A DNA stretch of 64,000 nucleotides, from NCBI GenBank assembly GCA_910589195.1, contig CAJUTC010000003.1, positions 83,558 to 147,557 of the forward strand, given 5' to 3'. Below are positions 25,310 to 33,556 of the stretch, one piece after another (positions within the stretch are counted from its first letter, which is position 1; every line of letters starts with the position of its first letter). This DNA comes from an uncultured Lachnospiraceae bacterium (GTDB lineage Bacteria > Bacillota > Clostridia > Lachnospirales > Lachnospiraceae). The notes under the pieces are model-generated. The model was not told the DNA's origin and did no database searches. It saw only the letters and a program-made list of their open reading frames with translations. The position numbers and the translations under genes were made by a program.

Positions 25310-25660
25310 ATGATACGAAAAAGCAATGAAAAAGAAACAATCCGCAAACCCTCTCCTTTTAACGGAACCGGGGAAATCACTGTCCGCAGCCTGTTAAACG
25401 GACCTGAGGAAATGAGCCAAAAGGGACGTGTATTCGGCCACACGACCGTTTATCCCGGATCGGAAATCGGGTATCACATTCATACTGGCGATAGTGAAAC
25501 CTATTACATTTTAAGCGGCCAGGGGCGTTACAATGATAATGGTGTCATCACCACCCTTTCTGCGGGAGATGTGGCCTATTGCGCCCCCGGCAGCGGGCAC
25601 GGTATTGCATGCGTTGGCGATGAACCCATCGAAATGATCGCCCTGATTTTATATGAATAG
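25310..25660 (+). CDS. Small cupin protein
   Basis: 116 residues, a single cupin barrel. Motif 1 GYHIHTGDSETYYILSGQG gives the two His and one Glu metal ligands; motif 2 GDVAYCAPGSGHGIA gives the last His. Such proteins bind a metal and act as isomerases, dioxygenases or sugar/acid-binding proteins. The ATG at 25310 follows AGGAAGGAG by 9 bases; the frame is open further upstream without a ribosome site. It is divergent from the lyase/liv operon and shares its control region, so it likely belongs to the same pathway. Confidence 0.9.
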   Translation: MIRKSNEKETIRKPSPFNGTGEITVRSLLNGPEEMSQKGRVFGHTTVYPGSEIGYHIHTGDSETYYILSGQGRYNDNGVITTLSAGDVAYCAPGSGHGIACVGDEPIEMIALILYE

Positions 25661-25758
25661 ACCATAACATTTCGCTCGTTTGCCATACGCCGTATCGGGT
25701 CTGCTCTGTGTTATAGATGCGGCCCGGCCTCAGCCCAACGGCTACTCTCCGATCACAG

Positions 25759-25800
25759 AAAAACCACGGATCCCCATCCATTATGGCATCCGTGGTTTTT
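25759..25800. terminator. Bidirectional terminator between cupin and the lacI-type gene
   Basis: AAAAACCACGGAT (25759-25771) pairs perfectly over 13 bp with ATCCGTGGTTTTT (25788-25800). T runs lie on both strands. It explains the end of the cupin transcript. Confidence 0.88.
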
Positions 25801-25964
25801 CTATGGGTCCTTTCCTTCTTTCTCTTTATATCCCCGGAAAAGACTTGACATTTTTGTATTCGTGTTGACTCATTTTGAAAACAAAACCTTCATTCCCTGT
25901 CTGAATAAGACGGTATCGCAGAATATTGGCCAAAGGAAGCAGGCATAAGACAACGCGATCCGGA

Positions 25965-26012
25965 TTGTGGAACGGCACACAAATTATGTTTATAATGTGC
26001 CTCGTTCCACAA
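25965..26012. other. Long hairpin spanning the stop codon of the lacI-type gene
   Basis: TTGTGGAACG (25965-25974) pairs perfectly with CGTTCCACAA (26003-26012), and GCACA with TGTGC inside it. The stop codon of the regulator lies in the stem-loop. There is no T run, so it may be an mRNA stabiliser or a protein site. Confidence 0.5.
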
Positions 26013-26994
26013 GCTCCATATCCAGGGTCACTTTATGGGTCTGAGAACGCCCTTCCAGCACATCTACCAGCATTCGGACAGACATCATTGTCGCCACATC
26101 CACCATCGTGTCAAGGGATGTTAGTTTCGGACGGCAGACCTCACATAACTGGGAGTTATCTTCGCCAATTACAGAAATATCCTGAGGAATTTGCTTTCCC
26201 CGTTCCAGCAACGCATACATTACCTCAATCGCCAGCCGATCCTGCACACATAAAATCCCATCTGTTTCCGGTCGTTCCCGCAATATCCGATCCACCACCT
26301 CTTTCGCTTCCGCCATGCAAGGTTCAATATTGGTATAGGTGCCATACGTAACATTCGGGTAATCCAAAACCGCGCTTTCAAAAATTTCTTGTATTTTTGT
26401 TTTGCTGGCACGGTTCCGCTCCACAATCAAAACCAGATGCTTCCGTCCCCGCTCTACCATACGCTGGACACAATAACGAAACCCCTTTTTTTCGTTAGCG
26501 CCAACACAATAAATATTATTCTGCTGAATCCTCTCGTTTTGGTAGACCAGAACAACAGGTGTATCTGGAAGCCATCGGTTCAGAATTTTCTTCAGCTGGT
26601 CATGATCCGTAAAAGACAGACCGATTAGCAGGGCGCCCGCGACCCGGCGGATGCTTAACTCGGAAATGGCCTTTTCCATTGCGTCTGGTTCCTCATTCAC
26701 ATACCGTGAAATGCACTGGTATCCATGAACAATCAGTTCATTCTGGCAGCGGGACAGAGCCTCATTTTGATGCTGGGATCCTAAATCGTCTGTCAGAATG
26801 CCAACGGTATGGTTTTTTTGCATCACAAGGCTCCTGGCGTTCTCGTCTGGAATGTAGTGGTTTTCATCCAGAACTTTTTGGATCCGATCACGGTTTTTCC
26901 TGCTGACCCCGGGCTTTCCGTTGATGGCACGCGATACGGTACTGGGCGAAACGCCAGCCAATTCCGCAATATCATATATGGTTATGGTTCTCAC
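25990..26994 (-). CDS. LacI-family transcriptional regulator
   Basis: DNA-binding repressor type, about 334 residues. The N-terminal helix-turn-helix reads TIYDIAELAGVSPSTVSRAI with hinge helix ARSLV; the rest is a periplasmic-binding-like effector domain (VGILTDDLGS, GALLIGLSFTD, DGILCVQDRLAIEVM). The GTG at 26994 gives the usual family start; a TTG 16 codons upstream (27042) is open but without a ribosome site. Its closeness to the cupin and the palindromes of the lyase/liv promoter suggests it controls them. The effector is unknown. Confidence 0.9.
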   Translation of the reverse strand: MRTITIYDIAELAGVSPSTVSRAINGKPGVSRKNRDRIQKVLDENHYIPDENARSLVMQKNHTVGILTDDLGSQHQNEALSRCQNELIVHGYQCISRYVNEEPDAMEKAISELSIRRVAGALLIGLSFTDHDQLKKILNRWLPDTPVVLVYQNERIQQNNIYCVGANEKKGFRYCVQRMVERGRKHLVLIVERNRASKTKIQEIFESAVLDYPNVTYGTYTNIEPCMAEAKEVVDRILRERPETDGILCVQDRLAIEVMYALLERGKQIPQDISVIGEDNSQLCEVCRPKLTSLDTMVDVATMMSVRMLVDVLEGRSQTHKVTLDMELVERGTL

Positions 26995-27290
26995 CCCCCA
27001 ATATAAGTTATATCGCTTACCAGTATACAACGGAATTGGCAATTTTTAAAGCAAAAAGAGTAAAAATACTACTACTCTCTTGATTTTTTTACAAAATACC
27101 GATACACTTTTATAAAAAGAATCCTCTTTACAGGATTCCCCACTTGCGGCAGTTCGCTTCAGCCATATCATTCTACCCCGCTGCGCAATCCTGCCAGAAA
27201 AGCTTGATAACGTGCAAAAATCCACATCACTTAACGAGAACATTTCCCCATCGCCATCTGCATCCCGCAAGAAAGGAAGGAACGGCGCCA

Positions 27291-29672
27291 ATGACAGAAT
27301 TTCAGGAATTAATAAAAAATTTTGACCGGATCCGGGATTATATGCGCCAATTTTTTATTTACGGCTTTAAAAGCCGCAGTGATTACGGAGAAAAAAGCGC
27401 CCGGACTTACGATAACGAACGGCGGCGGATTGAAAGTTGGCTGTCTGGCTATGTCCAATCCGGTTATACACAGAAAGAAAAACATGTATATATCAGTGTT
27501 GACAGTAAAACCATTCCCCAAAATCCCCTCTATGCCGCCTGGAAATCCAAAAGTTTTACGGATAATGATATCTTGCTCCATTTTTTCCTTCTAGACTTGT
27601 TGTGGGAGCATTCTGACGGAATGGCTGCTGGCGACTTATGTAATGAAATCTCGCTCCATTACGGTATGGCATTTGATACCCAAACGGTTCGGTTGAAATT
27701 GAAAGAATATGAAGAATCAGAAATCCTAAAATCAAAAAAGTATGGAAAGCGGCTGCATTACTGCTTGTCACCCGGCCCGGATTCCCTGCCATCACAAACC
27801 TGGCAGAACCTGCTTTATGCTGTTTCTTTTTTCCAGGAAGCCGCTCCCTTCGGTTTTATCGGCAGTACGGTTTTAGATCGGGAAAACGCGGAAAACAAGT
27901 GGTTCCAGTTTAAGCACCACTTTATTGTACATACGCTGGAAGACGGGGTATTAGCTGATCTGTTATCCGCGATAAAAGAGCACCGGAAAATCCGGTTTGA
28001 AAATAAAAGCAGCCGTACCAAGCAGCTTTCTATTATTAGCGGCATCCCTTTAAAAATCTTTGTCAGCACCCAGACCGGGCGGCGCTATGCATGTCTTTAT
28101 CTGGAAGAGCGGCGGCGTTTTACAAATTTCCGCCTGGATTCCATGGCAAATGTAACGCTTTTGGATGTTTTTTTGGATTTTGAGCAAAAGCAGCAGCAAC
28201 TTCAGGCAAACCAAAGGCAATGCTGGGGCGTTTCGTTTGGAGGAAACAGCCGCAGGGAAGAAATCTATCTGAAGCTTTATTTGAATGAGAAAACGGAAGC
28301 TTATATCATAAATCGCCTGTACCGGGAAGGGCGAGGCGGAGAAGTTTTAAAAATCCGGGAAAATGAATATCTTTACAGCGGAACCTTTTTTGACACAAAC
28401 GAAATGCTGGGCTGGATCAAGTCCTTTACCGGACGGATTTTAGATATACAGGGCACCAGCAGCGCTGCCATAAAAAAGATTACCCGTGATTTAGAAAAGA
28501 TGTATCAAATGTATGGAACTTCTCAGATACAAGGAGAGCCGCCAGCCAAACGGCCGGAAACGGCCCGAAGGCCAAATGCAAAAGGTGTCTTAACTCCATC
28601 CTCCTCTAATACGAATCCGGCAAAGAATGATATGAAAGTCCCTGCCAGGCACCCGGAACTTTTTGATAAGCTATATGGCTGCTATTACCTGGCTGTCCGC
28701 CGGATATTAGCAGAATCCAAAAAGGAACCAATTACAAAAGAACGGATCATGGAGCTTTCGATGAAATACGGCTATCTGGAAAGCGGATTCGTAATTGTTC
28801 CAAAATTAATCCATGGAGAATGGCCTCTTTTAACGGAAACGCCAAAAAAGCAATTCATTGCAGCGCTGATTCATCCTGAACCTTTGCATCCAGCAAACCT
28901 GCCTCTTACCCGGCTTCAAAAGTCCTGGCTGAAAGCCCTGCTGACGGACACGCGAATTTCTCTTTTCCTCTCCGTCCAGCAGCAAACTCAACTGGCAAAC
29001 TGGCTTTCTGACACAGAACCACTTTACAATCAAGATCATTTTTACTATTTTGATCAATACTCAGACGGAGATGATTACGGCTCCCCTTCCTATCAGGAGC
29101 ATTTCCACACTATTTTAGCCGCGCTCCAGGAAAAACGCGCTTTGATCCTGGCATACGAAAACCGCCACAAAACCGTATCCACATTTGAGGCCGCCCCCTA
29201 TCAACTGCAGTATTCCGCAAAAGATAATAAATTCCGGCTTTGCTGTCTGAAATACACCGGACGAAACTTCCGGCAAAATACTGTACTGAATCTGCACCGG
29301 ATAAAAGCCTGCCACCTTTCCAAACAGATAGCGCCCGCAAACATTGCTTCCTACGCATTTTGCCCAATCCAGCGCTCCAGAAAACCGGTTGTAGTCCAAA
29401 TCAGCGGAGAGCGCAATTCTTTAGAACGCTGTATGCTCCATTTTGCCAATTACGAAAAGCACACCTGCTACCAAGAGCAAACCCATACCTGGCTCTGCCA
29501 GATCTATTACGATTTGGCGGATGAAACGGAACTACTGATCGATCTTCTCTCCTTTGGCCCTGTAATCCGAATTCTTGGGCCTGACGCTTTTTTACTTCAG
29601 ATAAAAGAGCGGGTTATTCGGCAGCACCATTTATTCTATGGACAGCTCCCGGAACCCTCCTCCTGGCTTTAG
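27291..29672 (+). CDS. Large WYL-domain regulator with two WYL-like modules
   Basis: 793 residues from ATG 27291, preceded by GAAAGGAAGG. The N-terminal third has a winged-helix look (LCNEISLHYGMAFDTQTVRLKLKEYEESEILKSKKYGKR). A first WYL-like module follows at about residues 215-320 (LSAIKEHRKIRFENKS, PLKIFVSTQTGRRYACLYLEE, FRLDSMANV). The C-terminal half repeats the plan: ALQEKRALILAYENRH, APYQLQYSAKDNKFRLCCL, LNLHRIKAC. WYL domains bind ligands such as nucleic acid ends in defence and repair regulators. No partner operon is evident. The last 42 bases overlap the convergent phosphatase gene. Confidence 0.8.
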   Translation: MTEFQELIKNFDRIRDYMRQFFIYGFKSRSDYGEKSARTYDNERRRIESWLSGYVQSGYTQKEKHVYISVDSKTIPQNPLYAAWKSKSFTDNDILLHFFLLDLLWEHSDGMAAGDLCNEISLHYGMAFDTQTVRLKLKEYEESEILKSKKYGKRLHYCLSPGPDSLPSQTWQNLLYAVSFFQEAAPFGFIGSTVLDRENAENKWFQFKHHFIVHTLEDGVLADLLSAIKEHRKIRFENKSSRTKQLSIISGIPLKIFVSTQTGRRYACLYLEERRRFTNFRLDSMANVTLLDVFLDFEQKQQQLQANQRQCWGVSFGGNSRREEIYLKLYLNEKTEAYIINRLYREGRGGEVLKIRENEYLYSGTFFDTNEMLGWIKSFTGRILDIQGTSSAAIKKITRDLEKMYQMYGTSQIQGEPPAKRPETARRPNAKGVLTPSSSNTNPAKNDMKVPARHPELFDKLYGCYYLAVRRILAESKKEPITKERIMELSMKYGYLESGFVIVPKLIHGEWPLLTETPKKQFIAALIHPEPLHPANLPLTRLQKSWLKALLTDTRISLFLSVQQQTQLANWLSDTEPLYNQDHFYYFDQYSDGDDYGSPSYQEHFHTILAALQEKRALILAYENRHKTVSTFEAAPYQLQYSAKDNKFRLCCLKYTGRNFRQNTVLNLHRIKACHLSKQIAPANIASYAFCPIQRSRKPVVVQISGERNSLERCMLHFANYEKHTCYQEQTHTWLCQIYYDLADETELLIDLLSFGPVIRILGPDAFLLQIKERVIRQHHLFYGQLPEPSSWL

Positions 29673-30446
29673 TATGGTCATTCGGGTAAAACCACATTCC
29701 AGGGCAAGCTTCCTGGCCTGCTCAAAGCCGCTTCCTATGGTTTTCACGCTATGGCTGTCTGAATGAATCATAATTCTGCCTCCCATGGCAAACAGCTCTT
29801 TTAGCAATATTTTGGAAGGGTAAGGAACCCTTCGAATCCCCCTGGAAATCGCCCCTGTATTAATCTCGAACGGCAGACCGGCATCATTTAGCCGCTTCAT
29901 GGCCATCAGGGCCGGTTCCAGGTACTCATCCTTTGTTTCATCGAAATACCGGAACCCTTCATTATACTTTGTAAGCAAGTCAAAGTGTCCCACCCAGTCA
30001 CAGCCAGTCCGATCATAAACGGTTGCTTCCAGTTCAAAGTAGTCCCTGGCAAATCCATACCAGTCGCCATTCCACAATCGCCGCACTCCATCAACCAGCT
30101 TCTCTTCTGTATCATCTACCGCCAATAGTTCCCCATTTTTTTTCAAACAATGGGTAGAGCCGATAGCATATTCCGCCTTCTGGACTGGCCCTAAACAGTC
30201 CAGCTCAATCCCAATATAGAGATTCATCTTTCCGGCATATTCCTCTCTGAGAGCATATAACTCTTGTTTATACTGTTCTAACGCCATATCCGTCATGCCA
30301 AACCCTGGTTCATACAGAGAGAAATCCCCATGCCCGGAAATTCCAAAATCAGTAAATCCCTTCTGGTATGCGGCTTCTACCATTTCCCTGGGAGTATTTT
30401 CCCCGTCACAATAGGTTGTATGGGTATGAAAATCGGTTTTAATCAT
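29631..30446 (-). CDS. PHP-domain histidinol-phosphatase family protein
   Basis: 271 residues, metal-dependent PHP phosphoesterase. The metal ligands appear in order: DFHTHTTYCDG, GISGHGDF, YIGIELDC, IGSTHCL, WVGHFDLL, and MIHSDSHSV. The family includes HisK/HisJ histidinol-phosphatases of histidine synthesis, but no other his gene is present here, so another sugar or amino-alcohol phosphate is possible. Its 3' end overlaps the WYL gene tail-to-tail by 42 bases. Confidence 0.85.
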   Translation of the reverse strand: MIKTDFHTHTTYCDGENTPREMVEAAYQKGFTDFGISGHGDFSLYEPGFGMTDMALEQYKQELYALREEYAGKMNLYIGIELDCLGPVQKAEYAIGSTHCLKKNGELLAVDDTEEKLVDGVRRLWNGDWYGFARDYFELEATVYDRTGCDWVGHFDLLTKYNEGFRYFDETKDEYLEPALMAMKRLNDAGLPFEINTGAISRGIRRVPYPSKILLKELFAMGGRIMIHSDSHSVKTIGSGFEQARKLALECGFTRMTILKPGGGFRELSIE

Positions 30447-30576
30447 ATTTTATCTTCTCCATATAAAGAAAATTTGTTTTGTATATTGACACGATTTGGG
30501 TGACAAAAAGCAAAATAACGACTACTTGCAAATAACCTTTTTAACGAATAATACAACACGAAATACAACGCAAAAT

Positions 30577-30606
30577 AAAAAACCCTTGATTTCTCAAAGG
30601 TTTTTT
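30577..30606 (-). terminator. Terminator of the tRNA-Tyr/tRNA-Leu unit
   Basis: AAAAAACC..TTGA pairs with TCAA..GGTTTTTT (one mismatch), 2 bases after tRNA-Leu. T runs on both strands. Confidence 0.85.
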
Positions 30607-30608
30607 CG

Positions 30609-30694
30609 TGCCGGCGACCGGAATCGAACCGGTACGGGAGATTAGTCCCGCAGGATTTTAAGTCCTGTGCGTCTGCCAGTTCCGCCACGCCGGC
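30609..30694 (-). tRNA. tRNA-Leu (anticodon TAA)
   Basis: 86-nt class II tRNA: acceptor GCCGGCG/CGCCGGC, anticodon arm CAGGA-CTTAAAA-TCCTG (UAA), a long variable arm (GCGGGAC..GTCCCGT region) and T loop TTCGATT. Discriminator A. Confidence 0.96.
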
Positions 30695-30736
30695 TAGTTT
30701 ACGAAAGCGGTTAATAAATAATGCCTATCGATCCAA

Positions 30737-30818
30737 TGGGCGGAGGTGGATTCGAACCACCGAAGCGAATCGCAGCAGATTTACAGTCTGTCCCCTTTGG
30801 CCACTCGGGAATCCACCC
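30737..30818 (-). tRNA. tRNA-Tyr (anticodon GTA)
   Basis: 82-nt class II tRNA: acceptor GGGTGGA/TCCGCCC, anticodon loop CTGTAAA (GUA), long variable arm, T arm GGTGG-TTCGAAT-CCACC, discriminator A. It lies 42 bases upstream of tRNA-Leu in the same unit. Confidence 0.96.
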
Positions 30819-30887
30819 ATTTATTCACTCCTGTCTTTAACAGGACTTGATTATGATATCACAGGAATCTGGAAAAATCAAGGCTTT

Positions 30888-33035
30888 TCACAAACTTTGT
30901 TGCATTTCCCTCTTGGTATCCCCGTCTACCGAAGTGAAAAATTCATCAATATGCGTAATCATCAAAATGCTGCTGACTGGTTCCATTGTCATGCGAACAT
31001 AGCCTTTCAAATGTTCAACTTTGGCTGCACCTACATTATATCCCGTTTCTGTTGTAACCATAATCCGGGCTAACCCTTCATCTTCTTCTATCCCAAGCTG
31101 CCAGGTCGGAATCTCGACTTCCCGTTTGGTATCCCGGTTATTTACCACAACTACCGCTTTATACTTCCCATACATGCGTCCGTACGCAATTAAATGTCGT
31201 TCCGCAAGAAGCTTTTTTACGCTTCCTTTTTTTAAAACCGGAAGCCTTTTGTGAATTCCGCACATGTACCGGTAAAATTCAAGAATTTCCAAATTTTCCT
31301 TTCCCCACGGATACGTTCGCCTGTTATCCGGATCGGTCCATCCGCACAGCCCAGCCTCATCTCCGTAATAAATCGTCGGAGCCCCCGGCCAAGTCATTTG
31401 AACCATAACCGCTTCCCGAAAAACCCCATACCGGATTCCTTCTGAAGCAGCCTGGGCTCCGGCTGTGGCAAGCCGTCCTACCTTTTGGTTTGTCCTGGTC
31501 AAGAAGCGGGAATGGTCATGATTCGAAAGCTCATTCATCGCTACCATAATAGAAGGCGTCTGCATTCTGCTCATGTGGTAATTCATAGCCCGAAAGAATC
31601 CTTCCCCATCACCATATAAGTTCTCATCATACTCATCACTGTGCTTTTCCATTCCCGTAAGGAACCAAGTAAGAGGTTCCATAAAAGCATCATAATTCAT
31701 GATACCATCCCATTCATCTCCCTGCATCCAGCCGCTAGGATCTCCGTAATGCTCTGCCAGAATTAACGCGTCCGGATTAATGGATTTTACAGCTTTCCGA
31801 AACTTCTTCCAAAAATAATGGTTAAATTCCCCTGTGTGCCCTAAATCCGCCGCTACATCTAATCTCCAGCCGTCAATATGGTAGGGCGGGGCAACCCATT
31901 TTTTCGCAATATTTAAAATATACTCCTGCAGCTTTTCCGACTTCTCATAGTTTAGTTTCGGAAGCGTGTCATGGCCCCACCAGCCGCTGTAGGTGCCATT
32001 ATATGGCCAGTTTTCCGCTTCCTCTGATTCAAATCGAAAAAACGTTCGGTAAGGGCTGCTTTTTGAAACGTAAGCTCCTGGTTCATAGCCATCCGCTTTT
32101 TCGTAGATCCCTTCCCGATCCAGCCATTTATTAAAAGAACCGCAGTGATTAAATACGCCATCCAAAATTACCCGCATCCCCCGTTTATGGACCTCCTCCA
32201 CAAACCTGGCAAAGAATGCATCAGAGGCTTCCAGATTCTCCTGGCTGGTAACTCTTGTAATATATTTGGTGGCATTTTTATTTTGATCCCGAAGCTCTTC
32301 GCCGCTTTTCTCAAACGGTTCTTTTAAAACTTGTTCATCATCCCGGACAATCACACCATAGTGGGGATCAATATGTTCATAATCCTGACAGTCATATTTA
32401 TGGTTAGAGGGCGATACAAAAATCGGATTAAAATAAATTACCTCCACACTAAGGCTCTGGAGATAGTCCAGCTTGTCCCAAACCCCCCGCAAATCGCCGC
32501 CGTAAAAATAGCCCACATCAAAATTTTCAATTGGCTTTTCCCAATCCGTTACGCCTTGTACAGGCGCGCCGATATAAATATATTCGTTGGTTTCCACATC
32601 ATTTGACGGATCCCCATTATAGAATCGGTCAACATAAATCTGATACATAATTGCGCCTTTCGCCCATTCTGGAGTGTGGAACCCTGGCGTAATGCAAAAG
32701 GCAAACTCCGGAAGCGCTTCGCTTTGAACCGCCAGCCGGTTATAATAGCAAAAACCTCCTCCTTTTATAACTTGAAAGTAATATCGGATCGGTTCGATTC
32801 CTGTTGTAATTTTATGCTCATAATAGTCAAAATACGTATCCTGGGATACCTTTTCCATTACTTGTGATTCATCGTTTCCTACTTCTTTATAGAGTACCTG
32901 ATCCACTCCATTACGTGCCGTCCGAAACCGCAGCGTTACCCGCTGATTCGCTTCCGGCTCTGGAGGAATCCGATAATCTTCCGTTTCTGACGCAAACAAT
33001 GCGTTTCTATTTAAGTAACAGACATCCATACCCAT
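30888..33035 (-). CDS. GH13 alpha-glycosidase (neopullulanase/maltogenic amylase type)
   Basis: Cytosolic enzyme for alpha-glucans or maltodextrins; no signal peptide. About 715 residues: an N-terminal CBM34-like beta domain (residues 1-120), the catalytic barrel with MYQIYVDRFYNGD, VILDGVFNHCG, DGWRLDVAADL (nucleophile Asp), LILAEHYGDPS (acid/base Glu) and NELSNHDHSRF (third Asp), and a C-terminal beta domain. The ATG at 33035 has AAAGGCGG 5 bases upstream; an earlier in-frame ATG at 33077 has only a weak site. It is a single gene. Confidence 0.92.
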   Translation of the reverse strand: MGMDVCYLNRNALFASETEDYRIPPEPEANQRVTLRFRTARNGVDQVLYKEVGNDESQVMEKVSQDTYFDYYEHKITTGIEPIRYYFQVIKGGGFCYYNRLAVQSEALPEFAFCITPGFHTPEWAKGAIMYQIYVDRFYNGDPSNDVETNEYIYIGAPVQGVTDWEKPIENFDVGYFYGGDLRGVWDKLDYLQSLSVEVIYFNPIFVSPSNHKYDCQDYEHIDPHYGVIVRDDEQVLKEPFEKSGEELRDQNKNATKYITRVTSQENLEASDAFFARFVEEVHKRGMRVILDGVFNHCGSFNKWLDREGIYEKADGYEPGAYVSKSSPYRTFFRFESEEAENWPYNGTYSGWWGHDTLPKLNYEKSEKLQEYILNIAKKWVAPPYHIDGWRLDVAADLGHTGEFNHYFWKKFRKAVKSINPDALILAEHYGDPSGWMQGDEWDGIMNYDAFMEPLTWFLTGMEKHSDEYDENLYGDGEGFFRAMNYHMSRMQTPSIMVAMNELSNHDHSRFLTRTNQKVGRLATAGAQAASEGIRYGVFREAVMVQMTWPGAPTIYYGDEAGLCGWTDPDNRRTYPWGKENLEILEFYRYMCGIHKRLPVLKKGSVKKLLAERHLIAYGRMYGKYKAVVVVNNRDTKREVEIPTWQLGIEEDEGLARIMVTTETGYNVGAAKVEHLKGYVRMTMEPVSSILMITHIDEFFTSVDGDTKREMQQSL

Positions 33036-33199
33036 TCTGTCCGCCTTTCTATTCTTTCTCATATCAGTCAAACTCATATATCACTCGCCAAAACTAAAAC
33101 AGCTTATTTTCTATTAATTGTATCGGATCTTCTATTATTATACAATAGAGAAATGTCACGAAAAACACTCTGTATATTTGTCGAAACCGTAACCAAGTA

Positions 33200-33376
33200 A
33201 ACCCCCATGCCCCGCCGGGGCGCCATCATGAATGAAAAGGGGGTTCCTTTAAAATCCAGGATATGCGCAGAAAACGGAAATGGAAGATGCCGCTTTGCGG
33301 CCCCGTTTTCACGCAGTTCAGCGCAAGGGCGCTGAACTTTCAAAGTAAAAAGGCCAGCGGGGTAGCTGGCCTTTTT
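33200..33376. repeat. Intergenic array of four hairpins, ending in a terminator
   Basis: Four inverted repeats sit side by side in 177 bases: AACCCCC..GGGGGTT (33200-33245) enclosing GCCCCGCCGGGGC, GCGCAGAAAACGG..CCGTTTTCACGC (33265-33314), AGTTCAGCGC-AAGG-GCGCTGAACT (33315-33338), and AAAAAGGCCAGC..GCTGGCCTTTTT (33347-33376). The last is a bidirectional terminator serving ftsH. On the minus strand a 102-codon frame runs through (33104-33412, ..RENGAAKRHLPFPFSAH..); I recall similar hypothetical proteins in many gut Clostridia, which suggests a dispersed structured repeat rather than a gene. Confidence 0.6.
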
Positions 33377-33556
33377 AGGAGAAGGTATTTCGTTTCTTAT
33401 GGGGTGTAGCAAAAACTATATAATGTATTGGGGGGGTTACGTGTATTATAATAGCATAACTCCCGAAATAAGTGTGCACAAACTTGACTTTTTTTCATTT
33501 TTCTTTTTGTGCATTTTATCCACTCATTGAAAATGCTTCGTCAGAATGTCCAATCA
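33377..33556. other. Intergenic stretch after ftsH
   Basis: The remaining 180 bases before the ftsH stop hold AT-rich sequence with a GGGGGG run at 33431-33436 and a TATAAT-like box near 33449. No gene seen. Confidence 0.4.

Noticed and set aside
30888..33077. Extracellular amylase
   Set aside because: No signal peptide or membrane anchor is present at either possible start, so a cytosolic enzyme is more likely.
33104..33412. A 102-residue protein gene on the minus strand
   Set aside because: No ribosome site; the frame is built from hairpin arms and includes a terminator. It is better explained by the structured repeat.
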